Positions 23,159 to 35,319 of a stretch of 64,000 nucleotides of DNA are shown in pieces. How positions within the stretch are numbered: the stretch's first letter is position 1; each line of letters begins with the position of its first letter. The DNA lies in contig OX422214.1 of NCBI GenBank assembly GCA_949130495.1, forward strand, positions 2,898,046 through 2,962,045, written 5' to 3'. The notes under the pieces were generated by a model. It saw only the letters and a list, made by a program, of their open reading frames with translations. It was not told where the DNA came from and did no database searches. The translations under genes and the position numbers were made by a program. This DNA comes from Sambucus nigra. Taxonomy: Eukaryota; Streptophyta; Magnoliopsida; Dipsacales; Adoxaceae.

Positions 23159-25722
23159 ACCTCCTCGTAGACTTAAGTTCCCCTTTTAAAATTGTTGAAT
23201 TGATTCGAAATGAAGAAAATTCCTTAGACATCCTTGTTAAAATAATTTGGGAGATAATGATGACCAGTAGGATTCATTAATGAATAAGAGACCTTTAATG
23301 TAAGGCGAAATCTATATCTTTGGGATATTTTACATAAGGGACAACGTAAGTATATACATTAAAGGGGAGAGAAACGTAAGAGAGTTACGTTGGAACGTAA
23401 ATGAATACCTACTGAATTGTACATTTGGAAGAATAGAGTCCACGAGGGTTACATAGTAAGATGGAAAAACCCTTCGAATTAAAGTTAGAAACGAACCAAT
23501 ATACGTGATAAATAATAATGGGAAAATAAGGATAAATGTTGTGAATATGGGTTATGGGATCAACCTAAAATTGATATAATAAAAGTGGTATATTTATATG
23601 ATTGTGTATGCATATATTATATACTAGTGAAAATCATGCCCGCGCTACTTGCTATCCCTGAGGTTACCGCGCTGGGACAGTCTTATCTCAAATGGGCCTT
23701 CAGGGGGGATATTGACTCATACCCTAGAAGATAGGAATCCTAGGTACAGGCTATCGAATCGATAGTCACGTCCCTAAGAGACGTGAGGGTATGTACTGAC
23801 CTCTTGGACTTGGAAACTATGCTTCGCCTCAATATTGTTTGTGTATGTATTAATACAGTTCGAGAGTGATTCCGAACTTGTATTTCCCTTAGTACGATTG
23901 ATACGGGGATTGGATAGTAGAGTATACCCGCACCATAATTTTTATGTGGGGTGATGTTAGAATATATATATATATTATACGAGTATTTAATATATATATA
24001 TATATGAAATTCTGAAATTTGGAACTCCCTACTGTGTTATGGTAAGTAAGACATGTATAATGACTCAAATTCGAAATACTTGTTTTGAAAAGTATAATAT
24101 GATATTGAAAAACTTTATGAATCAATAAAGTTAAAATGAGCGTTTTGTACTAAATGAAATTATCCTTTTAAACCATGATGATATTCAATCTTAAATCTTG
24201 AGAGTAACCTAAGATAAGTTAAATCCTTGGGGAAAGATAGTGTGATATATGATGAGATAAACCATTGGGAAGGTTAGTGCGATAGGTGTGCACATTAGAA
24301 GAGAGGTGAGAATTTCTCAAGAGAGTGTCGTACTAATATGTTGTTGCATTGGCCTGTATCAATTTAAATACTTGCTAAACGAATTTTTAAATCATATACA
24401 CTATCGGGCTCTGACCCATTTCTATCTCTCTCTCTCTCTCTTGTATATATATGTACGTACTAAAGGTGCCCAGCCACAGGGGCGTCTTGCTTAGGATCCC
24501 TTGGAAGGACCGTGTTGCCGCTTAGGTGGGAGTTGCAGGCCACTTTCTTAGACGATTTCGTTTACTTGATTCCACTTCTATGATTCTCAGTTATTGGGGC
24601 ATGTGTCGCCCTTTCCACTATTTATCTATTTTATTGGGACATTTGTATTTCAGTTATTTCTAGTACTGTTACTTAAGGATTTATTCAACATGAATGTTTT
24701 ACTTTAAGTTTTAAATGTTGGGATTTTGAATGTTGAATGTTTAAATTAATTGGATTATGTTCCAGGATAATTGTGGTATGTTTCTTACTTATTGAAAATG
24801 TTGTTAATAGTTAAATAAATAATTTTTCTTTAAAAATAAAATTTGGATAGTAATGTTAAAAATGGTTTTGACACTTAGCTTAATTAATTAGGGTGTTAAT
24901 TTGGGAAAATTTATTTTCACGACACAGATGCTAAGAATGAACCAACTGTTCACCTTGATTTCAATTTAATAAAGGAGTGATCGCCCGATATTTAATTAGG
25001 CGGGGTGTCACAGTGCATACGTTTAGTTGTGCGCTTTAGTTGAGAGGTGAGTTGGATTTTATGGAGAGTGCGACTCCACATTAATCATGTCTTAATGCAT
25101 TATAATTATTACGCATTTTAATGCACTTGCTATAAAATGTTTTCACACCTCGGGCCTTGACCCATTTATATTTTCTCCTGCTATGTATATATATTGTATT
25201 ATTTTAGGTGTTCCTCCGCATGGACGCCATTGAGGTTTATCAACCCAGTGTATTCGTGGAGCTGTAGCAGTAGCGGACTGTTGCGGCACTTTATTTTAGT
25301 CGATTCATATCTTTTGTATATCTAGAATATGATTCGGTTTGTATATTCGGGTTTATACCCAAGCATTGTATATTAACACTTTTCTATTTCTCTCTCAGAT
25401 TATTATATTGTCTGTAACCCGACAACATATTAGGGTATTTCATTGTGTACATTTTGTTGTACTCTTTTATACATTATTGGGTATGTGCATCCCTCATCAT
25501 ATTTAGATGTTATGTTGTTGACTAGTTGTTGTATGTTGGTTTTGTTTTGGCGTTAAATAAAAGTTTTAAATTTTTGGCAATCTGCTTTTAATAGTTTCGG
25601 GTAGTTAGCCTTATATTATTTTAGCATTGTCAGTTGATGTTGAGACTGAGCCATCTGAGATACCTATTTTATTTTAGTATAGGGTTGGCCACCCGTTATT
25701 ATTTTGACCGGGTTGTCACAAA

Positions 25723-25734
25723 TGGTATCAAAGC
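25723..25734 (+). other. E2 primer-binding site (initiator tRNA-Met)
   Basis: TGGTATCAAAGC starts two bases after the 5' LTR. It matches the complement of the plant initiator tRNA-Met 3' end with one change; E4 has TGGTATCAGAGC. Confidence 0.85.
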
Positions 25735-25899
25735 ATCAGGTTATAGTGTCCTTAGGATCTGTGTGGGTTTAGTGCGATCTTCCGTAAGCATTCTTGATGT
25801 GGAGCCTTATTATTAGGAATGTTGTGTTCATACGTCCGTATTTCTTCAGTGATAAGAAAACATTTGAAATGCGTTCTGATACACTTGTTCTTGTTTCAG

Positions 25900-26836
25900 A
25901 TGCCACAGAAGAGAGGCCGTTCATTCAGGGTGGGCTGAGAATGTGGAACCCCAAATGCCTCAAAGGAACATGACTACAGTTGAAGTTGCCAATATTGTGG
26001 CACAAGCAGTGACTGCTGCCATTTCTATGATGGCGCAACAATATGCCATTAAAGCAGCCCAAACCCAGTTAGGAGTGTCTCTGTGGGAAAGAGTGAAGGA
26101 AGATTTTAGTAAGGGGCATCCTCTAGAGTTTTTAGGGGGAGTTGATGCAATGGATGCAAGTCGATGGAAGAACAGTATGAAAACGCACCTACGTATGGTT
26201 GATTGTAGTGAGGTGCAAAAGCAATTTTTAGCCACCATTAAGTTAATGGGTCCAACTCTCCAATGGTGGGAGTCTGTCACAAAATCTGAACAAAGAGATA
26301 TTTTGCCTATAACAGATTTTTGGGAACTCTTTGATCGAAGGTATTTTCCTTCCGCAATTCAGAAGGAAATGAGGAGGAAATGGATGGATGTGTTTCAAGG
26401 TAATAGGACGGTGGCAGAATATGTAGAATAATTTACTCGATGGGCAAAATTAGTACCTGATGAGGTGAATACGGAAGAGAAGCGTATATCGAAGTTTGCT
26501 TGAGGTTTAGATTGGAGGATTCAGCAGCATTTGTTAGAGGGCTCAATATTAGTGACTTTCGTCGAGGTAGTGAATGCGGCCCTGTTGAAGTGTCATGAAT
26601 ATCATCTTCGTTCACAAGAGGGTAAGAACCTTAGAGATTCAGGTTCATCAAGTAGGTTTGGCGAAGGGAGTGCCAGTAATACTAGCGGGTATAAGTTGGA
26701 TTATAGAGAGTCACAACGGCATTTTGTTCCTCCAGGTGGGTCGAGAGGATTTGCAGGTAGATGTTTCTTTTGTAAAAAAATAGGTCATCGAAAGAGAGAT
26801 TGTCCTAAAAGAGGTAAAGGACAACGTCTTGATTAA
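25900..26836 (+). pseudogene. gag: E2 gag (nucleocapsid/capsid), broken
   Basis: The start ATG at 25900 directly follows TTGTTTCAG. The first 12 codons (MPQKRGRSF...) run into a stop at 25936-25938. The remainder continues in the next frame from 25943, with further stops at 26429-26431 and 26501-26503. The capsid region shows LQWWESV and FDRRYFPSAIQKEMRRK, typical of the retrotransposon gag domain. A CCHC zinc knuckle, CFFCKKIGHRKRDC, lies at 26762-26803. The frame closes with TAA at 26834-26836, where E4 continues into protease. In relatives Gag forms the virus-like particle and the knuckle binds RNA. This copy cannot give full-length Gag. Confidence 0.9.
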
Positions 26837-27977
26837 GTTTTGTAAGTGCAACCCCTACAACAAATTCAAGGTAATTTTAGGCCATGGGACTTTGTGTGGG
26901 AGCCCAATGATGAGGAAGGGCAATCGGACTTGAGATGGATGATGTAAGTTATTTTCCTTTGTGAATAGGAATGTTAGTATATAAAGTTTTGGGAATATCG
27001 TATGGGAGATAGTTATGAGAGGGTAGTGTTATAGCCCTATTATGTGTGGAATGACCCCAAAGGAAATTTTGAGCAAGTTAAGCTGTTATGTTTCTATCTT
27101 TTGAGAGATTAGATTATTTCGTAATGTCCTCAAAGAGAGCTATAACTTTGTTATGAATGTAAGAAATGTTGTAATATGTTAAGTAGTAATGATAAAGCTA
27201 CTTATTATATAGTCATGTTAGACTTATATAATTATTATATTCCAGATATGGAAGAGCCTAATAAATGGCAACATATTAATATGATGTATGAGATTATTTC
27301 CGAAAAGAATTCAAAATTTTTTAGACTCTTGTGGGACAAGAGATTTTAGCTCATCATTATTCTAATTTTGTGAGCTATATGTCGATTATAGATATGATGA
27401 TTGTTAAAACCTTGTGACATGGGCATAGGGTATTTTATATAAATGTCTAAGGACATAAACCGTTTTTATAATAAACTGTTTTCAAATATAAAATTTTGGG
27501 CCATATAAAAAATGATTTTCACAAAATGTTTTAAACCCTAGTCCTGATCTAACACTCTCAATCCCCGACATCGTCACATATTAGTGTATTGGGAGGGTTC
27601 CTTGTTTGGATTTCGCTTGCGAGACCTCCCCCGCATGAAAGTGGCGAATGTCAGGAATTGAAAGGGGTTATTTATGTGGACCTTTCAAAAAAATTCTTCT
27701 ATTAATATGCTAGTATTATTTATATATATTTCGAGTTATGGTACTATTGAGGCAAATGACTCCTAATTATATGGATTCGAGTAAAGCACGAATAAAGGGC
27801 GTATGGGCACCCTAGTGGTTGTTGTAATTGGTTTTATAAAACTTAAAACAAAATGAAAATAAATTCGTCGTGGGAAGTTGGAGGTTTGGATATGGGATTA
27901 GTGAGGATGAGTGTAGTAAGAACTAGTTGAGCTTTGGAAAATTAAGCTTAGCTTAATTTCGAGGACGAAATTCTTGT
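26837..27977 (+). other. E2 interior lacking pol
   Basis: No protease, reverse transcriptase, RNase H or integrase text is present in any frame. A single CGAGAC-type module lies at about 27580-27665. The end (27955-27977) reads AATTTCGAGGACGAAATTC, the normal 3' end of the internal region of such elements, so the 3' boundary is intact and pol is missing rather than displaced. Confidence 0.8.
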
Positions 27978-27990
27978 AAGTGGGGAAGTT
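27978..27990 (+). other. E2 polypurine tract
   Basis: GTAAGTGGGGAAGTT immediately precedes the 3' LTR start at 27991, in the expected place for plus-strand priming. Confidence 0.75.
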
Positions 27991-28319
27991 TGTAAAAACC
28001 CGAGGTCTTAGGATGACAACTTATTTATTTTTGGGAGAAATAAATATTAATTTAACTGGAGATTAATTAAATTGGAATTTGAGGTCAAATTTGAAGTTGC
28101 TAGAAAGTTAGTCGGATGACGATTCTGAGGGTGCCATTGTTTTCGGAAGGGTCGAGATAGTCGAAATGACTATACTTGGGGTCTATTTGGGTTTCGAAAT
28201 ATTTTTAAGCCCATTTGGCTAGAATTAAAGTGACCGAGTCATTTAAAGTGTGTATTATCATTTAAAGTTGTGTATCTTGGACTTAAGTCTTAAAATGCCT
28301 ATGGGAGATCAAATCTCCT

Positions 28320-28327
28320 TATAAATA
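28320..28327 (+). promoter_or_regulatory. Candidate TATA box of E2 LTR
   Basis: TATAAATA lies just upstream of a GAGAAAGAAAGAGAG tract. The 5' LTR copy is mutated at this site. Confidence 0.5.
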
Positions 28328-28734
28328 AAGAGAAAGAAAGAGAGAAATAGAGAGAAGAAGGAAAAAATAAGAAAAATAGAGAGAAAGTGGAACTTCCGGC
28401 CATTATGCGATATTGAGGCGGATTCAGACCCTGCGAACTTGAGGCAAGTGATTAAACTTGATAAATAACTGTTGTGTTCCATTTATTTCATGATTTGTGG
28501 ATTAAATTTATGGGTTTTAGGTTTAGTTTGTTAAAACATAAATTTTGGGTAAAACCTTAGATTTGTTGTGTAGATAATGGATTTGAGGTTCGAAATTAGT
28601 TAAAATGTGTTTTTGGAAGAATATTAATTATGTATATATGTTTGGGTTGAAGAGAATTGGGTAGTAGATGATTAAAATGTATTTTGGGAATTTTTGGCTC
28701 TGAAAAAGTAGCCATTTTTGAGACCTCTAATAGG

Positions 28735-28935
28735 GCGAATTGATTCGGCCCCTTACCTAATCGATTCGGATAGTTGCAGATGCCCAGGTCTAAGTGACCA
28801 AATCGATTCGGATCCCATCTGAATCGATTCGGCCTGAGACAGAAGCCCAGGTCTGATGACCCAAATCGATTTGCCTTGGAGGCCGAATCGATTCGCAGGG
28901 TTGAATCGATTCGGATTTGGCCCGAATCGATTCGA
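28735..28935. repeat. ATCGAT-palindrome cluster in E2 3' LTR
   Basis: About nine units of CGAATCGATTCG or decayed forms (for example CAAATCGATTTG near 28862, with both outer CpGs lost). Confidence 0.9.
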
Positions 28936-29671
28936 AAACAGGGGAATTTTTGGGATGTTCTTCTAGGGAGAATTTCATCCCGTTTCATTTAAGGTTATCG
29001 ATTGGGAACCTCTATAGGAGTCATGGGGAGTTTGTTTTGGATATTTTTAGGGAGTTTCCCTTATAAGAAATTGTTTGGGTCATATGGACTTATTTGGAGA
29101 ACTACCGATTAGGGAATATAGTATATACTAAGTGGGGAAGCCCACTACCATTGTGATCTCTATTTGGAGATAAATAGGGAATTATATGAAAGAGTGAGAA
29201 TGCGCTAAATGATATTGGATTTTAGAATCAAATACCAAATGGGATTACCTTAAAGGTTCATACAATTGATTGAAACCTATTATGAAATGAGAATAACAAA
29301 TTCTAATAAATGTTCATACGGATATAGAAATATCCTTAACGATGATTAATTTGGGAGAAGTCTCACATGAATGAGAAATGCTATTCTAGGTGCATTAGGA
29401 TAGAAAATATCCTTAACAATAAATAGAATTGAGAGACAATTCATAATGAGAAGAGATGCGAGAACATCAAGCGAAAAATAATATAGTGTATACTAAGTGG
29501 GGAAGATCTGAGAATTGACGATTAGTATATCAAGACAGAAATATACTAAATAATGATATTATTTCATCTACGCCTAGGAGCTTAATACGAATATGTAAAC
29601 AATGTGATAGGTATACCTTATATGATGGAATATCTTTATATAATGTGATGATGTATGTATATCTTATGTGA

Positions 29672-29673
<2 letters not shown>

Positions 29674-29712
<39 letters not shown>

Positions 29713-29718
29713 TATAAG
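29674..29718. repeat. (TA)n microsatellite
   Basis: A 35-bp AT/TA run followed by AATATATAAG. The reading frames with repeated Ile-Tyr that cross it are artefacts. Confidence 0.9.
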
Positions 29719-30730
29719 TGAAGTATACCCCCTCCTGGCTATCATTGGGAAGTTGCGCAATGAGGGTGAGCATCCTAGCTCGAGGAGCAGGATGTGGATA
29801 TTCCCCAGGTCATAGTCGTCCATTTTATTTATGTGATATACATCTTATTTTGGGGGTGAGAAGCTGTGGGTATGTGTCATTCTCACTTGCCGGTTAGGAA
29901 CTATGACCGCTTCCCAGACGTTGTATTTGTATTATTTTGATCACGAAGTAGGTGTCATTTAGTCCTACGGGTGGTCCCTAGTATGCTACGTAAGTAGGGC
30001 ACTGGAAGATGATAGCATTATGAGATCGCATCCTCGAGTTATAGCTCGTAGGGATGGTTGTTATTAAACTTGAATATGAATGTGTGATATCATATTTTGT
30101 CTCGAGAATAATGAGACATAAGAAGATTGTTGAATCTCATTCCAGGAGATTGAAACCGGACTTAAAATCATGATGAATATGATAAAATGGAAATGAAGAT
30201 TAATATATTATATGGTTATATAGTACCTTGGGTACGAGGGCCTAATGGACCTTAACGACCAACATTGCCAAGGAGTAGTGTAACGGGGGGGGGGGGGGGG
30301 TCCTTGTTTAGATTTTTCTTTGCGATACACCTCAGTCATGAAATGCAACGCACTGTTGGGTGTGGGGAGAAGTTAGTCCTTAGAGATCATATATGTAGTA
30401 GTAGTAGTATATCTTGACGATCGACAGTACCAGGAGTAGTATATCGGGGGGGTTCCTTGTTTGGATTTTTGTTGCAAGACATCCCATGCACGAAACGTCG
30501 TGTACTGTTGAGAATTGAGACTATTTAATTAATTAATTGGGTAATAAGAATTTGGGTAAAATGCGTCATGCATTGAAGGCATAATGAATCTCGAGAATCA
30601 ATACTGTCAGGAGTAGTGTAACGGGGGGTTCCTTGTTTGGATTTCGCTTTGCGAGACGTCCCAGGCACAAAATGCAGTGCAATATTGAGATTTGGGAGAA
30701 GTTTAGTCCTTAGCACTTCGACGCTATTAA

Positions 30731-30733
<3 letters not shown>

Positions 30734-30799
<66 letters not shown>
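30734..30799. repeat. (TA)33 microsatellite
   Basis: About 66 bp of uninterrupted TA. The matching site in the 5' LTR (21731-21748) has only about nine repeats. Confidence 0.93.
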
Positions 30800-30804
<5 letters not shown>

Positions 30805-31709
30805 GCATAACTAGTAAATAAGACATTCCAGTAAAAGAGAATGTTTATGTATATCTCACATGTTTGATTGTGACGATTATTAGTAATTGGTAATAGTATT
30901 AATGGAGAGATAATTTGGTTAATTTTAATGGAGTATAGAAATTGGGATTAAGTTAGATTCATTTGCCCTTAGATAGACTTGGGAAATTAATTGGAGATTG
31001 TGTGCATACATTTAGTTGCGAGCTTTAGTTGAGAGGTGAGGTAGATTTTGTGGAGAGTGCGACTCCACATTAATCATGTCTTAATGCATTATAATTATTA
31101 TGCATTTTAATGCACTTACTATAAAATGTTTTCACACCTCGGGCTGTGACCTGTTTATATTTTCTCCTGCTATGAATATATATTCTATTATTTTAGGTGT
31201 TCCTCCGCATGGACGCCATTGAGGTTTATCCAGCCAGTGTATTCGTGGAGCTGTAGCAGTAGCGGACTATTGCAACACTTTGTTTTAGTCGATTCGTATC
31301 TTTTGTATATCTAGAATAGGATTCGGTTTGTATATTCGGGTTTATACCCAAGCATTGTAGATTAAAACTTTTCTATTTCTCTCTCAGATTATTGTATTGT
31401 CTATAACCCGACAGCATATTCGGGTATTTCGTTGTGTACATTTTGTTGTACTCTTTTATACATTATTGGGTATGTGCATACCTCATCATATTTAGATGTT
31501 ATGATGTTGACTAGTTGTTGTATGTTGGTTTTGTTTTGGCGTTAAATAAAAGTTTTAAATTTTTGGCAATCCGCTTTTAATAGTTTAGGGTAGTTAGCCT
31601 TATATTATTTTAGCCTTGTCAGTTGATTTTGAGACTGATCCATCTGAGATACCTATTTTATTTTAGTATAGGGATGGCCACCCATTATTATTTTGACCGG
31701 GTTGTCACA

Positions 31710-32301
31710 CGTTCCCACCATTTCGACACTACTCCAACGGGCGAAAAAAAAGTTTCCCCAATTCTTCACATATGGGCATTTCTTTACTCCTCCCTAGGCC
31801 AAAGATTCTGAGCCTTATACTTCCACCGAATGAAGTTACACTTCCTCCACCTGACTTAACTTCAACGTGCGGCCCTTATCAAGGACTTTTCAACTCCAAT
31901 TTAACGTCGCTGGGAATTCCAAGCTTAGGGCCACTCTCTACTTGTAGTGATACTTGGAAAACTATATCTATTGTACTTAGTAGGCGCGGTAGCAATCTAA
32001 TAAAATGCTACAAAGGGAGTGACCTCCTATGTGTCCCTCATCCCCGACTACATTTTATAGTTTTGACTAAGCCCCGTCTCCTAGTGCCCTCATAACGGCC
32101 TTCCCTGGTCACCCTTCATCGTTCAGCCTATGAATCTTGGACGAACGCACAAAAGATTTATTAAATTCTTACATTACTGCAAGAGAATGAAATCTCACAA
32201 GAGGAATAAATAATCCTAATACTTATGCTCTATATCAAATCAAAAGCAACGCTGAAAGCGTAGTATATCCGCATAGATTCCTAAGGATACTAGAACCTGA
32301 T
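31710..32301 (-). pseudogene. E1 gag-side remnant after the E2 insertion
   Basis: This is the right half of the E1 interior, between E2 and the E1 primer site. It should hold gag, but no frame with a recognisable gag motif survives. The frame 31772-32095 on the plus strand is antisense to the element and has no family signature. Confidence 0.5.
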
Positions 32302-32313
32302 GCTCCGATACCA
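32302..32313 (-). other. E1 primer-binding site (initiator tRNA-Met)
   Basis: GCTCCGATACCA is the complement of TGGTATCGGAGC, one base different from the E4 site. It lies two bases inside the E1 5' LTR. Confidence 0.85.
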
Positions 32314-32315
32314 TC

Positions 32316-35190
32316 TGTGACACCCCACTAATTAAAATAAGAGGTGTCCAGCCCATTATCCCAATAAATACAGGAATCATAGATGGTCCATTCTTAGTAT
32401 CACTGTCGTGAAAATAATAATATGAAATAACCACCAATTATTTTAGAAAACGGTTGTCAAATTTAATTTTGTAAGTTAAAAGAAAAGAATTTAGACAATC
32501 CAATTTGAAGAGAATGTGGATATAAAAAATCAACGAGTAATGGTAACTATAATGTATAAAGTAATAACTGAATAAGCTATCAGTTAACAGACTAATACAA
32601 GCAGGTTACACCGAGTATTACAATTAAATATCCCATTATTTTAAATGAGTACAAAACATGGGCAACACACCCGAATAAGTAAATTATCCTATCTAGGGTA
32701 CAAAAGATAGAAGCATCTAAAACGAATATCCTACAACATTCGCAAGATGCTATAGCTCCAGGACAACTGGAATGGAGAGGTCAATACAGGCGTCCTTGCG
32801 GAGGAGCAGCTGGACGAACAATGAATTCATGCAAAACAAAGAAATATATATATAGGTCAGGGCCCGGTTTGATAGGATCACCATGTGAATAAAATGCATG
32901 GCAGTTATGGATATCTGATCATCATCATGAACTAAACTTTCTCTCACAATTAATCATAAAATTTCTCACCTCTCATTCAAAAAGCACAACCTAGTGCAAT
33001 ATCAATGACAATGCTCAAGTTTTCATATATTCATGGGATAAATCATCTACTTTCACTCAATGAGATTTCATTTCAGTTTTTCAGAATTTAAATGCATAGG
33101 TCCTTTTTCTCTTTAGGAAATATGTTTAACGCAATTTATTTCTCAAAGTACTTCACCAATATAGTTCTATACCATTTAACTTTATAAATCCCTTTTCTCT
33201 CTGGGAAACATATTGAAAGCAGTTTATCTCACAAAATGCTTTACCATCATTACAAATCCCACTTTATTAAGAATAGTTATAATCACATATATATAACGAT
33301 TCTAAGACCGTCCTTCTGAGTTTCCCCACTGGACGAGCCCCAAAATGGCTATCATCTTCCCGAGCCTATCGCGCAAGACAACCTAGGCATCCTACATCGC
33401 GTGACGTTGGGAAGAGGCCATATACCTTCGACAGTGAGTCGTAACCACACCTGGAATTACCCCACTGCGAATGATAATCACATAATATAATAATCGGTCC
33501 TATGTCCGAGGATTATACTCGCCCTGTATTCATTAGCCAGGGGTCTTCACCTCATGCGCGTAACTTCCCCTATAATAGCGATTTAGAGAGGTGTGTATAT
33601 GCAAATTATCATTTACAAAATTATTTTCCCATTTGAAAATATTCACTTTTTACATTCTCAAAACCATTTATACTTAACCATTAAGTACCAATTTTAAAAT
33701 AAGCATTTCTTATTCTCGAAGTCATATTTTATTAATGACCTAGGACACAAAGTGCCATTATCCTCACACTAGTATCCAAGAGTCCAAAGTAATACCATAA
33801 TTCATGAAAAGTAATTTCCCTAAATACTAGTCTCCCAAAAGTCCCATGCATTACCATTATACTTTCCGTTAGTTCTCGGCTAACTTCCTATATCAAACGA
33901 AACATTAACCCCTCTGCACCAACCCTTGGGATAAGCCCAATTAACCCCATGATAACCTAGGATATTTGTCTCCCTAAAATAAACCTCTAATACTCTTTAT
34001 TACTTCCCAAAAGAAGGTTCCTAATCCTTGAACCTAAAAGAAAAGGACTTAGAACAAAGCTAGAAAAATCCTACAAAATAGCAGGGTTTCCGAATTGAAT
34101 CGCCTAGGGCTGAATCTATTCGCCCATGACTGCGAATCGATTTGCCCAAAAATGAGTCAATTTGGCGAGGAAAACCAACCAATTGTCTCAGCCCGAATAG
34201 ATTCGGCCTTAACCCGAATCGATTCGGTCCCTCAGACCTATATCCACCCCTACTAGCGAATCGATTCGCTGATGAGGGAGAATCGATTCGCCTTGATCGA
34301 ATTGCCCAGAAATGACTACGGGTTATATGAACCCTAAAACCCCCAAAACCGAAATCTTCCATCTCCTTCAACCCCAACAACTAATAATCCCACCAAATCA
34401 TTTCTACACAACTACTAACTAGTAAATTCATCTCAAATCATATTTAAATAGAAGATTAAAGGTTTAAATCCCAAAAATCCCCAAAAACCCAATAATGGAT
34501 AAAACTACAAAAACACAACCATATATGCAATTTATTCACATTAAATCATACACTAGCAAGTTAGAAACTTGCCTCAAAATTGTAGTCTCGGGTTCTCTTC
34601 TCGTAGCAACGATTTTCCAGCTCCAATCTTTATTTCTCTCTTTTCTGCCATTTTCTCCCAAGCTCTCTCTTATATCTTCGCTCTCTAAGTCTAAAACATA
34701 AGAATGAGAAATAAAAGGGGTTGGAAGACTTAAAAGGGAAATTAACGTTAATTTCCCTCTTTAAATGTTGATAAACCATTAAGATGACTCGTAACTACAT
34801 AATTGAGTCATAACCTGTAAAAAGTGCCCGAAACTCAAAAATACAACTTGGCACTTATTTTGACTATCTCGACTATTTCAAAACTAACCGCACCCTCTAA
34901 ATTAGCATCCGAAGTATCGGATAATATTTTATGTTCCAACGTCATTTTAATTCATTACTAATGCTCAAATTTGAATATAAGTCATAATCGCCGCTTTAAG
35001 GCACAAAGACGCAATAAATCACAATGTAATGCTATTTACATTCACATAACAATAAATAGGTAAAACATTGTAAATATTATCTCTTAAATCACTTAAAATA
35101 ATATTTACCTCAACTTTCTTTTTATTTTACAAAATTAACCCATCAGGCCATTTAATATAAAATAATCACTCAAAAGTAAGGGTTATTACA
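32316..35190 (-). repeat. E1 5' LTR (right copy)
   Basis: In element sense it runs from 35190 (TGTAATAACCC) down to 32316 (GGTGTCACA). Landmarks are GTCGAGATAGTCA (34861-34880), pyrimidine-rich plus strand that is GA-rich in sense (34630-34680), GAG|GCAAGTT (GC at 34572-34571), palindromes (34090-34302), and AG at 32811-32810, where the following base is C rather than the usual G. Confidence 0.87.
34090..34302. repeat. ATCGAT-palindrome cluster in E1 5' LTR
   Basis: Seven or more units, intact at about 34207-34219, 34257-34269 and 34281-34291, with decayed ones between. It occupies the same position as in the left LTR. Confidence 0.9.
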
Positions 35191-35319
35191 GTGTGCACTA
35201 TCTAGAATTATGAGACTCTTTTGAAAATGATTATTTTTTGAGTCATTGTAATTAAAAATAAGCCTTGCACTACGTCCAAGATCGACTAATAGTATTTTTG
35301 TTGGGGTATTTTTTATTTC

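Larger units (their letters stand above)
21962..25012 (+). mobile_element. S: solo LTR of an E4-like element in the E2 5' LTR
   Basis: The sequence begins TGTAATACCCCGTATTTTT and ends GGCGGGGTGTCACA, and is bounded by a perfect 5-bp target duplication GTGCA (21957-21961 and 25013-25017). Length is 3051 bp, with no internal region. It resembles the LTR of E4 (same start, same CGTCCGGAAGGGTCGAGATAGTC-type block, same (TCGA)n cluster, same CGGGCTCTGACCCATTT block) but is clearly diverged from it. A solo LTR is the usual product of recombination between the two LTRs of a full element. The E2 3' LTR at about 31000 shows the empty site. Confidence 0.93.
19059..25720 (+). repeat. E2 5' LTR, interrupted by a solo LTR
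   Basis: It starts TGTAACAACTCGAGG and ends GGGTTGTCACA. It matches 27991-31709 on both sides of the 21962-25012 insertion. Landmarks are the upstream motif GGTCGAGATAGTC (19218-19230), a GA-rich tract (19395-19455), GAG|GCAAGTG (19509-19518), a palindrome cluster (about 19779-20001), the CGAGACGTCCCA modules (21265-21692), and TTTTAG|GTG (AG at 25206-25207). The TATA box seen in the 3' LTR is mutated here to TTAGAAAG. Confidence 0.88.
19059..31709 (+). mobile_element. E2: gag-only chromovirus-type LTR retrotransposon nested in E1
   Basis: The element has a 5' LTR at 19059-25720 (enlarged by a nested solo LTR), a primer site at 25723, a gag remnant, a polypurine tract and a 3' LTR at 27991-31709. 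Flanks CGATC (19054-19058) and CGTTC (31710-31714) fit a target duplication with one change. After removing the solo LTR the 5' LTR is about 3.6 kb, against 3.72 kb for the 3' LTR; long TA repeats explain part of the difference. The interior is only 2.27 kb and contains no protease, reverse transcriptase or integrase. Any movement must have relied on proteins from relatives. Confidence 0.88.
27991..31709 (+). repeat. E2 3' LTR
   Basis: It starts TGTAAAAACCCGAGG and ends GGGTTGTCACA. Landmarks are GGTCGAGATAGTC (28150-28162), TATA box (28320-28327), GAG|GCAAGTG (donor-like, GC at 28444-28445), palindromes (about 28735-28935), modules (30271-30695), long TA runs, and TTTTAG|GTG (AG at 31195-31196). 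Confidence 0.88.
12699..35190 (-). mobile_element. E1: Ty3/gypsy LTR retrotransposon, minus strand, interrupted by E2
   Basis: Two related LTRs in minus orientation, 12699-15542 and 32316-35190 (about 2.85 kb each), enclose decayed gag-pol sequence. A polypurine tract lies beside the left LTR and a primer-binding site beside the right LTR. The LTR begins TGTAATAA and ends GGGGTGTC(A/G)CA in element sense. Flanking pentamers GTGAG (12694-12698) and GTGTG (35191-35195) fit a target duplication with one change. Removing the nested E2 insertion leaves an internal part of about 4.1 kb. The coding capacity is destroyed. The LTRs differ by many substitutions and small indels, so this is the oldest element of the left nest. 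Confidence 0.85.
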
